Source of the DNA: Caulobacterales bacterium 32-69-10
GTDB taxonomy: Bacteria > Pseudomonadota > Alphaproteobacteria > Caulobacterales > Caulobacteraceae
Direction: 5' to 3'
Length of the DNA: 41,492 nucleotides
NCBI GenBank assembly: GCA_002280485.1
Contig: NCED01000033.1
Location: 1-41,492, forward strand
Both the position numbers and the translations under genes were made by a program. Within the stretch, counting starts at the first letter, position 1. Each line of letters starts with the position of its first letter. The notes under the pieces are model-generated. The model was not told the DNA's origin and did no database searches. It worked only from the letters and a program-made list of their open reading frames with translations. Positions 24,972-33,527 of the stretch are shown here, in pieces.

Positions 24972-25376
24972 ATGATCGGTCTCGTGATCGTGACTCACGG
25001 GCGTCTGGCCGAAGAGTTCGTGTCGGCGATGGAGCATGTGGTCGGGCCGCAGCGCAGCGTGCGCGCGATCTGCATTGGACCCGAGGACGACATGGAGCGC
25101 CGCCGGCGCGACATCGTCGCCGCGGCCAAGGACGTCGACGATGGCGGCGGCGTGATCCTGCTCACCGACATGTTCGGCGGCACCCCGTCCAACCTTGCCA
25201 TTTCGGTGATGGACGAGACCCACGCCGAGGTGATCGCCGGCCTCAACCTGCCCATGCTGATCAAACTGGCCAGCGTGCGCCACCGCGAGCCTCTGCAGAC
25301 CTGTGTCGCCGCGGCCCAGGATGCCGGCCGCAAGTACATCTCCGTGGCCTCCTACGTGCTGGCCGGGGGAAAATGA
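24972..25376 (+). CDS. PTS EIIA component, mannose family
   Basis: A 134-residue protein of the EIIA-Man fold: MIGLVIVTHGRLAEEF with the phospho-acceptor H9, LLTDMFGGTPSNLA (the GGTPxN loop) and NLPMLIKLASVR. In alphaproteobacteria it belongs to a regulatory PTS that moves phosphate from HPr but has no sugar permease; it reports the PEP/energy state to other systems. It starts directly after the hprK stop and overlaps the HPr gene by four bases (ATGA), so the three are one translationally coupled unit. Confidence 0.93.
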   Translation: MIGLVIVTHGRLAEEFVSAMEHVVGPQRSVRAICIGPEDDMERRRRDIVAAAKDVDDGGGVILLTDMFGGTPSNLAISVMDETHAEVIAGLNLPMLIKLASVRHREPLQTCVAAAQDAGRKYISVASYVLAGGK

Positions 25377-25666
25377 GCGGCGATGCGGGCGTCGGCGCGA
25401 TCAGGCGCACGGTCGAGATCGTCAATCAACGCGGCCTGCATGCGCGGGCCTCCGCCAAGTTCGTCAAGCTGGCCGCCCAGTTCGAGGCCCACGTCACCGT
25501 CACGCGCGACGGCCAGACCGTCGACGCTCAGTCGATCATGGGCCTGATGATGCTGGGCGCCGGCCCGGGGTGCTGCGTCGAGATCGCGGCCGACGGCGAG
25601 CAGGCCGAGGCCGCCGTCGAGGCGCTGGCCCAGCTTGTGGCGGATAGGTTCGACGAGGAACGTTAG
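25373..25666 (+). CDS. ptsH: Phosphocarrier protein HPr
   Basis: A 97-residue HPr: H23 in RGLHARASAKF takes phosphate from enzyme I, and S54 in QSIMGLMMLGA is the site for HPr kinase. Both are conserved, so the protein should be functional as carrier and as regulatory target. The four-base overlap with the EIIA gene implies coupled translation. Enzyme I (ptsP-like) is not in this window. Confidence 0.94.
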   Translation: MSGDAGVGAIRRTVEIVNQRGLHARASAKFVKLAAQFEAHVTVTRDGQTVDAQSIMGLMMLGAGPGCCVEIAADGEQAEAAVEALAQLVADRFDEER

Positions 25667-25779
25667 GGTTCCAGCGGCGCCCGAGCCGGGCTTTCGGGCC
25701 CGCCGTGGCTGCTTGGCGCTTCATTAAGCAATCCGGGCGCATGCTGGGCGTAACCTTAATGGTCCTCGTCCGGAGCACG

Positions 25780-26661
25780 ATGACACGCACGGCCGCCACA
25801 AAGCTCGGCCTGGGCACCGCCCAGTTTGGCCTCGACTACGGAGTTTCGAACTCCCGTGGCCGAATGTCCGAGGCCGAGGCCTCGGCCGTGCTGCAGGTCG
25901 CCGCCCTGGCCGGCGTGAGCCTGATCGATACGTCCGCCGGCTATGGCGAGGCCGAGTCCGTGCTGGGCCGCATCCTGCCGCGACCGTCCCCCTTCCGCCT
26001 GATCACCAAGACCGCCCCCGTGACGACCGGCGTGGACGCCGTGGAGGCCCGCGCCCGCGGCTCGCTGCAGCGCGTCGGCCTGGAGACGGCCGAGGCCCTG
26101 CTGGTCCGCTGCGGCTCCGACCTGCTCGGCCCGGACGGTCCCGCCCTCTGGGACCGGCTGAAGGCCCTGAAGGACGAGGGGCTGTTCACCAAGATCGGCA
26201 TCGCGGCCCAGGCCGGCGACGAGGCCCTGGGCCTGGCGCGGCGCTTCAAGCCCGACCTGATGCAGCTGCCCGCCAGCATGCTCGATCAGCGCCTGATCCA
26301 GGGCGGGGTGCTGAGCGACATCGCCGCCCTCGGCGTCGAGGTGCACCTGCGCTCGATTTTCCTGCAGGGCCTGCTGTTCCTGCCCCGCGACGGCCTGCCC
26401 GCCGGCCTGGCCGGGGCCGGACCGCGCCTGTCGCGTATCCGCCGCACCATCGCCGAGGCCGGCGCCGACCCGCTGCAGGCCGCACTCGCCTTCGCCCTGT
26501 CCCGCCCGGAAGCCTCCGCGGTGGTGGTCGGGGTCGCATCCGCCGCCGAGCTGCGCGCCGTCCTGGCCGCCGCCGCTGCTCCGGCCCCGCAATTGGACTG
26601 GGGGGCTCTCGCCCTCGACCATGCCTTGGCGCTCGACCCCGAACGGTGGGCGGCGGCCTGA
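25780..26661 (+). CDS. Aldo/keto reductase
   Basis: A 293-residue TIM-barrel protein starting MTRTAATKLGLGTAQFGLDYG; SD GGAG precedes the ATG at 25780 (a longer frame begins at 25705). Seen: LIDTSAGYGEAESVLG (catalytic D and Y), ITKTAP (catalytic K), and LLVRCGSDLLGPDG, where the family usually has LLVH, so the fourth catalytic residue, His, is replaced. QLPASMLDQRL and SAVVVGVASAAELR complete the cofactor side. Together with the SpsF-like gene 16 bases downstream it may work on a nucleotide-sugar or nonulosonic acid for the envelope or flagellum; this pairing is known from such clusters, but here it is inference. Confidence 0.8.
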   Translation: MTRTAATKLGLGTAQFGLDYGVSNSRGRMSEAEASAVLQVAALAGVSLIDTSAGYGEAESVLGRILPRPSPFRLITKTAPVTTGVDAVEARARGSLQRVGLETAEALLVRCGSDLLGPDGPALWDRLKALKDEGLFTKIGIAAQAGDEALGLARRFKPDLMQLPASMLDQRLIQGGVLSDIAALGVEVHLRSIFLQGLLFLPRDGLPAGLAGAGPRLSRIRRTIAEAGADPLQAALAFALSRPEASAVVVGVASAAELRAVLAAAAAPAPQLDWGALALDHALALDPERWAAA

Positions 26662-26677
26662 ATAAGGGAGAATCCCG

Positions 26678-27433
26678 GTGATCCTGGCTGTTTTGCAAGC
26701 GCGTATGTCTTCCAGCCGGATGCCCGGCGCCGTGATGTCCCCGGTCCTCGGCGAGCCGATGATCTGGCGCCAGATCGAACGGATCCGGCGCGCCCGGACC
26801 CTCGACAAGCTGGTGGTGGCCACGAGCTCGGCCGCGTCCGACGACGCCCTGGCCGGGTTCCTCCTGGGGCGCGGGGTCAGCGTCTATCGCGGGGCCCACT
26901 TCGACCTGCTCGACTGCTTCTCGACCTGCGCCGCGGCCTGGTCGCCGAGCCATGCGGTGCGCCTGACCGCCGACTGCCCCCTGACCGATCCCCAGATCAT
27001 CGACCAGGCGGTCCGGCTGGCCCTGGAGACCGGGGCCGACTACGCCTCGAACTGCGTGAACCCGACCTACCCCGCCGGGCTGGAGGTCGAGGTGATGACC
27101 ACCGAGGCGGTGATGGCGGCCGCGGCGGCCACCCACGACCCCGCCGACCGCGAGCAGGTGACGCCCTTCTTCCGCCGCGACCCGGACCGCTTCACCCAGG
27201 CCCACCTGACCCGCTACCTCGATCTGTCCTCCCTGCGGTGGACGGTGGACCGGCCCGAGGACTTCGCCTTCGTCCGCGCGGTGTTCCAACGCTTCCATGC
27301 CGTCGACCCGGGCTTCGGCCTCGCCGACATCCTGGAGCTGCTCGACGAGCGCCCCGACCTGGCGGCCCTGGCCAGCCGGGAGCGGGAGACGCCGGCTGAA
27401 CACGATCCGGTCGCCGTCGCGGCGGCGGCCTGA
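26678..27433 (+). CDS. SpsF-like cytidylyltransferase
   Basis: A 251-residue nucleotidyltransferase of the CMP-sugar group: MILAVLQARMSSSRMPG, IWRQIERIRRARTLDKLVVA, VYRGAHFDLLDCF, HAVRLTADCPLTDPQIID (acidic metal-binding region), and DLSSLRWTVDRPEDFAFV. It starts at GTG with GGGAG upstream. The family normally reads SRLPGKV; here it is SRMPGAV, so the lysine that contacts CTP is missing. Relatives activate nonulosonic acids or similar sugars for flagellin and surface polysaccharides. It is followed by a large inverted repeat and is convergent with the Rieske gene. Confidence 0.85.
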   Translation: MILAVLQARMSSSRMPGAVMSPVLGEPMIWRQIERIRRARTLDKLVVATSSAASDDALAGFLLGRGVSVYRGAHFDLLDCFSTCAAAWSPSHAVRLTADCPLTDPQIIDQAVRLALETGADYASNCVNPTYPAGLEVEVMTTEAVMAAAAATHDPADREQVTPFFRRDPDRFTQAHLTRYLDLSSLRWTVDRPEDFAFVRAVFQRFHAVDPGFGLADILELLDERPDLAALASRERETPAEHDPVAVAAAA

Positions 27434-27441
27434 TCAAGGTT

Positions 27442-27565
27442 CGTCATCCTCCGGGCTCGGCGCAGCCGAGATCCGGGGGACCCAAGCGACGTCCACCAGC
27501 CCGCAACATTTCCCATTCTGTGGCTTGGGTCCCCGGACCGCTCTGCGCGCGGCCGGAGGATGACG
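27442..27565. repeat. Large inverted repeat (REP-like) between convergent genes
   Basis: Arms 27442-27487 and 27523-27565 are about 85% complementary by eye, both beginning/ending with the CGTCATCCTCCGG and GACCCAAGC blocks. The 35-base centre is AT-richer. It fills the gap between the cytidylyltransferase and Rieske genes, and could end transcription from both sides. Confidence 0.8.
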
Positions 27566-27567
27566 AT

Positions 27568-27915
27568 CTAATTGGTGACGACGGCTCCATCGACCACCGC
27601 CACCGCCCACGCCTCCAGCCGGTCCCCCGCACACGGCCCCGCCACGCAGGCGCCGTCCTCGGGGCGGAACAGGGCGCCGTGGGTGGAGCAGAGGATCAGA
27701 TCCTTCTCGCGAGTCAGGTAGCGGTCGCCGATCAGGGCCAGCGGCCCGCCGGCGTGCGGGCAGCTGTCGACATAGCCGACCACGCGAGCGCCCCTGCGCA
27801 CCACGAAGCCGGCGAACAGGCGCGCCCCTTCGCGGAAGCGGAAACCCTTGGCGCCGGGGTCGGCGATCTCGTCCAGCCGGCAGAGCACGACGCCCGGAGC
27901 CGGCTTCGAGCTCAC
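27568..27915 (-). CDS. Small Rieske [2Fe-2S] ferredoxin
   Basis: A 115-residue soluble Rieske protein: C52-P-H54 (DSCPHAGGPLALIGD) and C76-S-T-H79 (LILCSTHGALFRPEDG) hold a 2Fe-2S cluster. The size and lack of a membrane anchor fit a ferredoxin-type electron carrier such as the nitrite reductase small subunit-like or dioxygenase ferredoxin group. It overlaps the yciI gene by four bases and is last of the tsaD-gpsA-yciI operon. The partner oxidoreductase is not visible. Confidence 0.88.
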   Translation of the reverse strand: MSSKPAPGVVLCRLDEIADPGAKGFRFREGARLFAGFVVRRGARVVGYVDSCPHAGGPLALIGDRYLTREKDLILCSTHGALFRPEDGACVAGPCAGDRLEAWAVAVVDGAVVTN

Positions 27916-28196
27916 GGCAGCTGGCCGGCCGTGTAGCGCCAGGCCCGCACCTCGAACTCGGGGATCAGGCCGGCCTTGTTGTAGGGCTCGTCCTTCATGA
28001 AGGCGCGCACCGCCTCTTCGCTTTCGGCCTCGACGATGACCAGCGAGCCCTTGGGGTTCCCCGCCTCGTCGAGATAGGGCCCGCCCAGGCGGACCATGCC
28101 GCTGGCGGCCATATAGGCCAGGTGCTCGTCGCGGTTGGCGAGGCGCAGGGGCAGGCTGTCAGGCTTGTCGAGGAAGCTGATCACGAACAGGGCCAT
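27912..28196 (-). CDS. YciI-family protein
   Basis: A 94-residue ferredoxin-fold protein. ALFVISFLDKPDSLPLR, the His in RDEHLAYMAASG, GGPYLDEAGNPKGSLVIVEA, FMKDEPYNKAGL and FEVRAWR are family landmarks; the H and D pair near the centre is the proposed active site. YciI-like proteins are linked to haloaromatic and stress metabolism, but the real reaction is unknown for most. It lies 12 bases after gpsA and overlaps the Rieske start by four bases, so it is translated with both. Confidence 0.9.
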   Translation of the reverse strand: MALFVISFLDKPDSLPLRLANRDEHLAYMAASGMVRLGGPYLDEAGNPKGSLVIVEAESEEAVRAFMKDEPYNKAGLIPEFEVRAWRYTAGQLP

Positions 28197-28208
28197 GTGG
28201 TTTGTCTC

Positions 28209-29207
28209 CTAGTGTTCGGTCTTGAGGGGGCGAGCAAGCAGGCCGCCGATGGCGGCGTCCAGCGAGATCTCTTCGGCCAGCACGGCGGCGACGGCCTCGC
28301 AGATGGGCAACTCCACGCCAAGGCGCCCGGCGAGCTCGCGCACGGCCGGCGCCGAGGCGACGCCCTCGGCCACCGACAGCTTGCCGGACAGGGCCTCGGT
28401 CAGGCTTTCGCCACGGCCGAGGGCCAGGCCGACGCTCATGTTGCGCGACTGGGGCGAGGAGCAGGTCAGGACCAGGTCGCCCAGGCCGCATAGGCCCGCG
28501 AGGGTCTCGGGCGACGCGCCCAGGGCCACGGCGAAGCGGGTCATCTCGGCGAAGCCGCGGGTGATCAGGGCGGCGTGGGCGCTGCGCCCCAGGCCGCGGC
28601 CCTCGACGATGCCGCAGGCGATGGCCAGGACGTTCTTGATCGCGCCGCCGGCTTCGGCCCCGACCATGTCGGTCGCCAGATAGGGGCGGAAGGCGGGGGT
28701 GGCCAGCGCCCGGGCGATTCGCCCGGCGCAGGCCTCGTCGCCGCAGGCCAGGGTGACGGCGGTGGGAAGCCCTCGCGCCACCTCGCCGGCGAAGCTGGGG
28801 CCGGACAGGACGGCGGGCGCCGCCTGCGGCAGGACCTCGGCCAGGACCTCGGTCATCAGCTTGAGCGAGCCCTGCTCGATCCCCTTGGAGCACAGCACCA
28901 CGGCCAGGCCCGGGCGGGCGTGAGGGGCGAAGGCGGCGAGCACGCTGCGCATATGCTGGGCCGGCGGCACGGCCAGGACCATGTCGGCGGCGGCGAGCGC
29001 GGCCATGTCGCCGGTGGCGACGATCCGCTCGTCCAGGGCGACCCCGGGCAGGAACAGGGGGTTCTCGTGGATGGCGGCGATGGTCCGGGCCACGGCGACG
29101 TCGTGAGCCCAGAGCACGACGTCGAGGCCGGCGCGGGCGCAGACCTGGGCGAGGGCGGTCCCCCAGGCCCCGGCGCCCAGGACGCCGACGGTGCGTATGT
29201 CGCTCAA
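28209..29207 (-). CDS. gpsA: Glycerol-3-phosphate dehydrogenase [NAD(P)+]
   Basis: A 332-residue GpsA: N-terminal Rossmann motif [19 protein letters not shown]108 in CSKGIE, and K191 in the catalytic [13 protein letters not shown], with [11 protein letters not shown] near the C-terminal end. It reduces dihydroxyacetone phosphate to sn-glycerol 3-phosphate, the start of phospholipid synthesis. Length fits the family. Its start overlaps the stop of tsaD by four bases, an arrangement common in alphaproteobacteria, and yciI follows 12 bases later. Confidence 0.96.
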   Translation of the reverse strand: MSDIRTVGVLGAGAWGTALAQVCARAGLDVVLWAHDVAVARTIAAIHENPLFLPGVALDERIVATGDMAALAAADMVLAVPPAQHMRSVLAAFAPHARPGLAVVLCSKGIEQGSLKLMTEVLAEVLPQAAPAVLSGPSFAGEVARGLPTAVTLACGDEACAGRIARALATPAFRPYLATDMVGAEAGGAIKNVLAIACGIVEGRGLGRSAHAALITRGFAEMTRFAVALGASPETLAGLCGLGDLVLTCSSPQSRNMSVGLALGRGESLTEALSGKLSVAEGVASAPAVRELAGRLGVELPICEAVAAVLAEEISLDAAIGGLLARPLKTEH

Positions 29208-30298
29208 GCCTTGGCTCCCTTGCGGCCGGGGACGTGGGTGGGGCTGGCCAGGGCGGCCGCTTCGTCCAGCGGCCAGCGCGGGCGGGCCGGGGCGTCGAGA
29301 GGATCGCTCATCCCGGCGGCCAGGCGCTCGGCGCCGGCCAGGGCGATCATGGCGGCGTTGTCGGTGCAGTAGGCCAGGGGCGGGGCGTGGAACGAGAAGC
29401 CATAGCGCGCCGCCGCCGCCTCCAGCCGGGTCCGCACCGCCCCATTGGCCGCCACTCCGCCGGCCACCACGAAGCGCAGGGACCGCCGCCCCACCGCATA
29501 GGCCTGCATGGCCCGCTCGGTGCGTTCAGCCAGCTGGCGGGCGATGGCGGCCTGGACGCTGGCGGCGAGGTCGCGGCGCCCCCGCTCGTCGGTGAGGCCG
29601 GCGGCCAGCTTGGCGGCGGCGGTCTTGAGGCCGGAGAAGGAGAAGTCGCAATCCTTGCGGTCGAGCAGGGCGCGGGGCAGGGCGAAGCGGGCGGGATCGC
29701 CGCCCTCGGCGAGTTTCTCCAGTCCCGGACCGCCCGGATAGGGCAGGCCAAGGGAGGCGGCGATCTTGTCGAAGGCCTCGCCGGCCGCGTCGTCGATGGT
29801 CGTGCCCAGCCGCGTGAAGCGCCCGACGCCCTCCACCGCCAGCAGCTGGCAGTGGCCGCCGGAGACCAGCAGCAGCAGGAACGGATAGTCGACCGGATCG
29901 GCCAGCCGCACCGAGACGGCGTGACCCTCCAGGTGGTTGACCGCGATCAGCGGCCGTCCCAGGGCCAGGGCCATGGCCTTGCCCGCCGCCAGCCCGACCA
30001 TCACGCCGCCCACCAGGCCCGGCCCGGCGGTGGCGGCGACGCCGTCGAGGGCCTCCACCCCCGTCCCCGCCTCGGAAAGGGCGGCGGCGATCACCGTGTC
30101 GATGACCTCGACGTGGGAGCGGGCGGCGATCTCGGGCACCACCCCGCCATAGGGGGCGTGGGCGGCGACCTGGCTGGCCACCACCGACGACAGGACCGTG
30201 GCGCGGCCATCCGCGCCCAGCCGCACGACGGCGGCGGCGGTCTCGTCGCAGCTGGTCTCTATGCCGAGGACGGTGAGGGCGGCGCCCGGGTCGTTCAT
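29204..30298 (-). CDS. tsaD: tRNA threonylcarbamoyladenosine transferase TsaD
   Basis: A 364-residue ASKHA-fold protein with [14 protein letters not shown] (12-25), [30 protein letters not shown] with metal-binding H122 and H126, [10 protein letters not shown] and [12 protein letters not shown]. It transfers the threonylcarbamoyl group to A37 of tRNAs reading ANN codons, with TsaB, TsaE and TsaC made elsewhere. The ATG at 30298 ([12 protein letters not shown]) is preferred to a start seven codons upstream. It is first of the minus-strand operon; a 58-base gap separates it from the divergent hemC. Confidence 0.96.
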   Translation of the reverse strand: MNDPGAALTVLGIETSCDETAAAVVRLGADGRATVLSSVVASQVAAHAPYGGVVPEIAARSHVEVIDTVIAAALSEAGTGVEALDGVAATAGPGLVGGVMVGLAAGKAMALALGRPLIAVNHLEGHAVSVRLADPVDYPFLLLLVSGGHCQLLAVEGVGRFTRLGTTIDDAAGEAFDKIAASLGLPYPGGPGLEKLAEGGDPARFALPRALLDRKDCDFSFSGLKTAAAKLAAGLTDERGRRDLAASVQAAIARQLAERTERAMQAYAVGRRSLRFVVAGGVAANGAVRTRLEAAAARYGFSFHAPPLAYCTDNAAMIALAGAERLAAGMSDPLDAPARPRWPLDEAAALASPTHVPGRKGAKA

Positions 30299-30356
30299 GC
30301 CCTGGTCTTTAAGGCGCAATTTGCATCGAGGCCACGCCTCCTATAGGCCGCGCTCC

Positions 30357-31298
30357 ATGAGCCCTATCCGCATCGGCGCCCGAGGTTCGCACCTGTCCCG
30401 CGTCCAGTCCGGGCACGTGCAGGTGATGATCGCCGCCGCGCTCGGCGCGCCGCCACAGGACGCGCAGCAGGTCGCGCCCCTGAGCTTCATCACCACCACC
30501 GGCGACCGGATCCAGGACCGGCGGCTGATCGAGGCCGGCGGCAAGGCCCTCTTCACCAAGGAAATCGAGGCCGCCCTGCTGGACGGCGAGATCGACGTGG
30601 CGATCCATTCGCTCAAGGACGTGCCGGCGCAGATGCCGCCAGGCCTGGTCCTGGCCGCCTTTCCCGAACGGGAGGACCCGCGGGACGCCCTGGTCAGCGT
30701 CAACTGGGACGGCCTGGACGCCATGCTCCTGGGCGCCCGCATCGGCACCGCCTCGCTGCGCCGCCAGGCCCAGCTTCTGGCCCGGCGGCCGGACCTGGTC
30801 ATCGGCATGCTGCGCGGCAATGTCGACACCCGGCTGGGCAAGCTGGCGGTGGGCGAGCACGACGGCATCATCCTGGCCGCCGCCGGCCTGCGCCGGCTTG
30901 GCCTCGCCGCCCGCATCACCGAGACCTTCGACCCCTTCGCCGCGCCGCCGTCCCCCGGCCAGGGGGTGCTGGCCATCCAGACCCGCGAGGCCGACGCGGG
31001 CGCGCCCTGGCTCGCCGCCATCCACCACGCCCACACCGCCCTGGCCGTCGAGGCCGAGCGCGGCGCGATGGAGGTGCTGGAGGGCTCCTGCCGCACCGCC
31101 ATCGGCGCCCACGCGCGGGTGGAGGGCGACGACCTCGCCCTGGTCGTCGAGGGCCTGACCGCGGACGGATCGCTGCGCTGGCGCCGCGAAGGGCGGATTC
31201 CGCTCGGCCCCAGCGAACTGCAGCGGGCCCGCGCCCTGGGCCTGAAGTTGGGCGGCGAGGTCCGCGAAGAAGCGGGCGACCGCCTCCAGGTCATCTGA
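30357..31298 (+). CDS. hemC: Hydroxymethylbilane synthase (porphobilinogen deaminase)
   Basis: A 313-residue HemC: IRIGARGSHLSRVQSGHV, FTKEIEAALLDGEID, HSLKDVP with catalytic D88, RGNVDTRLGKL, and C245 in LEGSCRTAIGA, which carries the dipyrromethane cofactor. It joins four porphobilinogens in haem synthesis. The ATG at 30357 gives the normal length. It begins a plus-strand run with hemD (4 bases after), mic60 and hemY, each coupled to the previous gene. Confidence 0.96.
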   Translation: MSPIRIGARGSHLSRVQSGHVQVMIAAALGAPPQDAQQVAPLSFITTTGDRIQDRRLIEAGGKALFTKEIEAALLDGEIDVAIHSLKDVPAQMPPGLVLAAFPEREDPRDALVSVNWDGLDAMLLGARIGTASLRRQAQLLARRPDLVIGMLRGNVDTRLGKLAVGEHDGIILAAAGLRRLGLAARITETFDPFAAPPSPGQGVLAIQTREADAGAPWLAAIHHAHTALAVEAERGAMEVLEGSCRTAIGAHARVEGDDLALVVEGLTADGSLRWRREGRIPLGPSELQRARALGLKLGGEVREEAGDRLQVI

Positions 31299-31302
31299 AC
31301 CC

Positions 31303-31956
31303 ATGCGCGTCTGGGTCGCCCGTGCGCAGCCCGGCGCCGACGCCACCGCCGCCCGGCTGCGCGCCATGGGCCACGAGCCGGTGACGGCGCCGGTGCTCGA
31401 GGTGCGCGCCCTGCCCGGAGCGGTGGTCGATCTTGCGGACGTGGACGCCCTGGCCTTCACCAGCGCCAATGCGGTGCACGCCTATGCAGCGATCGAGGCC
31501 TCGCGGGACCTGCCCGTGTTCGCCGTGGGGGACGCCACCGCCGCCGCCGCCCGGGCGGCCGGGTTCGCCGCTGTGGAGAGCGCCGATGGGGACCTGGGCG
31601 CGCTGACAGCCCTCCTGGCCAGGGTCCGCCCCGGCAGGGTGCTCCACGCCGCCGCCGCCGAGACCGCGGGCGATCTGGCCCCGCCCGACGTGCCGGTCCG
31701 CACCGTCGCCCTCTACGAGACGGTGGCGGCGCGCCCGTCGATCGATCTTTCCGCCATCGATGCGGTGGTGGTGCATTCGCCCAAGGCGGCCCGCGAGGTG
31801 GCCCGGATCGTCGCGACCGCCGGCGGCGCGGAGAGTCTGCGGGCCTTCGCCCTGTCGCCCAACTGCGCGGCGCCCCTGGTCGGCGCCGGGCTGCGGGATG
31901 TGGCTATCGCCGCCTCGCCGAACGAAACGGCTCTGCTTACGTTAATGAAGCCGTGA
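31303..31956 (+). CDS. hemD: Uroporphyrinogen-III synthase
   Basis: A 217-residue HemD, a poorly conserved family recognised mainly by size, order and pattern: MRVWVARAQPGADATAARL, DALAFTSANAVHAYAA, VFAVGDATAAAARAAGF, RVLHAAAAETAGDL, VRTVALYETV and VVHSPKAAREV. It closes hydroxymethylbilane with inversion of ring D. It starts 4 bases after hemC and overlaps the GTG start of mic60 by four bases. Confidence 0.9.
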   Translation: MRVWVARAQPGADATAARLRAMGHEPVTAPVLEVRALPGAVVDLADVDALAFTSANAVHAYAAIEASRDLPVFAVGDATAAAARAAGFAAVESADGDLGALTALLARVRPGRVLHAAAAETAGDLAPPDVPVRTVALYETVAARPSIDLSAIDAVVVHSPKAAREVARIVATAGGAESLRAFALSPNCAAPLVGAGLRDVAIAASPNETALLTLMKP

Positions 31957-32927
31957 GCCAGATCGAACCCCTACCCGCGCCGCCGCCCAAGCCGGCCCTA
32001 AAGCCGGCAAAAGGCGCGCCCGACAAACCGCGCGCCCAGAAGGCCAGGATGGGCCCGGCCTACTGGGCCGGCCTGACCTTCGGCGCGGTGTGCATCTTCC
32101 TCGGTCTGGTGCTGGGCCTGTGGGGCGCGCGGATCGTCCCGTCCGACCCGGCCTCGCGCGCGCCGGTTCCCGCCGTGCTGCCCCAGGAGCCCACGGCCCG
32201 CGACGCGGGCCCCTCGTCCGCACCTGCGCCCTCGCCCGCCCCGATCCCGATCCCGACGCCGCCGCCGCCCGCCCCTGCGCCCAGCCCGCCCGCCGCCGCC
32301 GAGCCGGCGGCCGAGCCCCAGGTCGCAGACGACCCGGTCGCCGCTGCCCAGACCGCAGCCCTGGAGGCGCGTCTGGCCGAGGCCGAAGCGGCGCAGAAGG
32401 GGACCGCCCAGGCCGCCTCCGCCGCCCTTGCGGTTTCGGCCCTGGCTCAGGCGGCCGCCGGCTCCAGGCCCTTCGCCCAGCAGGTCGACGAGGCCGCCCG
32501 GGTCCTGCCGGCCTCGGACGACCTCGCCGCCCTGCGCGATCTCGCCGCCGTGGGCGCCCCGTCCCGTCCAGTCCTGGCCGCCGCCTTTCCCGCCGCCGCC
32601 GCCCGCGCCGCCGTGGCCGCTCGTCAGCCGGGCGCGAAGGCCGGGCTGATGGACCGCGCGGCTTATTTCGTCAGCGGCATGATCACCGTGCGCCGCACAG
32701 ACCGCCTCACCGGTCCGGGCGCGGACGCCATCCTGGCCCGGGCGGGGCGGGCGGCCGACGCCGGTGATCTGGACGTCGCGCTGCGCGAGATCGCCACTCT
32801 GTCCCCCGCCGCGCGCGCCGCCATCGGCCCGTGGCGCGCCGACGCCGAACGGCGCCTGGCCATAGAGCGGCGCATCGCGACCTTGCGCGCCGGGGCGGCC
32901 GCCTCGCTGAAGGGGACGGGCGGATGA
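31953..32927 (+). CDS. mic60: Alphaproteobacterial Mic60 (mitofilin) homologue
   Basis: A 324-residue inner-membrane protein starting at GTG. The N-terminus is Pro/Lys-rich, one helix spans about 36-58 (YWAGLTFGAVCIFLGLVLGL), then a Pro/Ala-rich periplasmic linker, helical sequence and a C-terminal mitofilin-like segment (LMDRAAYFVSGMITVRRTD, ALREIATLSPAARAAIGPW). In alphaproteobacteria Mic60 stands beside hemD/hemY and can bend the inner membrane, the same role as in mitochondrial cristae; the gene place and layout match here. It overlaps both hemD and hemY by four bases. Confidence 0.82.
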   Translation: MSQIEPLPAPPPKPALKPAKGAPDKPRAQKARMGPAYWAGLTFGAVCIFLGLVLGLWGARIVPSDPASRAPVPAVLPQEPTARDAGPSSAPAPSPAPIPIPTPPPPAPAPSPPAAAEPAAEPQVADDPVAAAQTAALEARLAEAEAAQKGTAQAASAALAVSALAQAAAGSRPFAQQVDEAARVLPASDDLAALRDLAAVGAPSRPVLAAAFPAAAARAAVAARQPGAKAGLMDRAAYFVSGMITVRRTDRLTGPGADAILARAGRAADAGDLDVALREIATLSPAARAAIGPWRADAERRLAIERRIATLRAGAAASLKGTGG

Positions 32928-33523
32928 GACGGCTGATCCTGCCCATCGCCCTGATCGTGGCCATGGGCCTGCTCGGGGGGCTGCTGGCCAGCAACCCGGG
33001 CGCGGCCAGCGCCGACTGGCTGGGCTGGCGGATCGACACCTCCGCCGCCCTGGTGGCGGTGCTGGTCCTCCTGGTCGCCCTGGCGACGGCGGCGCTGTGG
33101 ACCGCCATCCTCTGGCTGGCGCGCACGCCTGCCCGCACTACCCGCGCCCGCGTCGCCACGCGCCGGGCCCAGGCGTCGGACGCCCTGGCCAAGGGATGGC
33201 TGGCCCTCTCGGTCGGCGACGGGGCCGAGGCGCGCCGCCTCGCCGCTCAGGCGGCGGCCCTGGACGAGGGCCTGCTGGCCCGTCTGCTTGCGGCGCAGGC
33301 GGCCGAGGCCGAAGGCGACGACGCGGCGGCCCAGACGGCCTGGGCGGCCCTGCTGGAGGCGCCGGACGCCCGGGTCGCCGCCCGCGCCGGCCTGGCCCGG
33401 CTGGAGGCCCGGCGCCCGGCTCTCGCCCCGTCCGCGGCGGCCGAGCCGGAGCCGCCGCCCTTCGCCGCGGACTCCTTGGCGACGGGCCCCCCAGTCGCAG
33501 AGCCCCTGCGCCTGGACCGCTGA
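32924..33523 (+). CDS. hemY: HemY-like protein, short
   Basis: A 199-residue membrane protein: helices near residues 4-23 and 43-67 separated by ADWLGWRIDTS, then TPR-like helices (ASDALAKGWLALSVGDGAEA, LLARLLAAQAAEAEGDDAAA). This is the N-terminal HemY domain, linked to late haem synthesis in the inner membrane. HemY proteins are usually around 400 residues or more; this one stops after about 150 homologous residues with a Pro/Ala-rich tail ending RLDR. It may be naturally short or have lost its middle part. It is convergent with a lipoprotein gene 4 bases away. Confidence 0.75.
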   Translation: MRRLILPIALIVAMGLLGGLLASNPGAASADWLGWRIDTSAALVAVLVLLVALATAALWTAILWLARTPARTTRARVATRRAQASDALAKGWLALSVGDGAEARRLAAQAAALDEGLLARLLAAQAAEAEGDDAAAQTAWAALLEAPDARVAARAGLARLEARRPALAPSAAAEPEPPPFAADSLATGPPVAEPLRLDR

Positions 33524-33527
33524 CGGC

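Noticed and set aside
25715..25740. Sigma-54 promoter before the aldo/keto reductase
   Set aside because: The GG and GC elements are one base too far apart and the TTGC part does not match.
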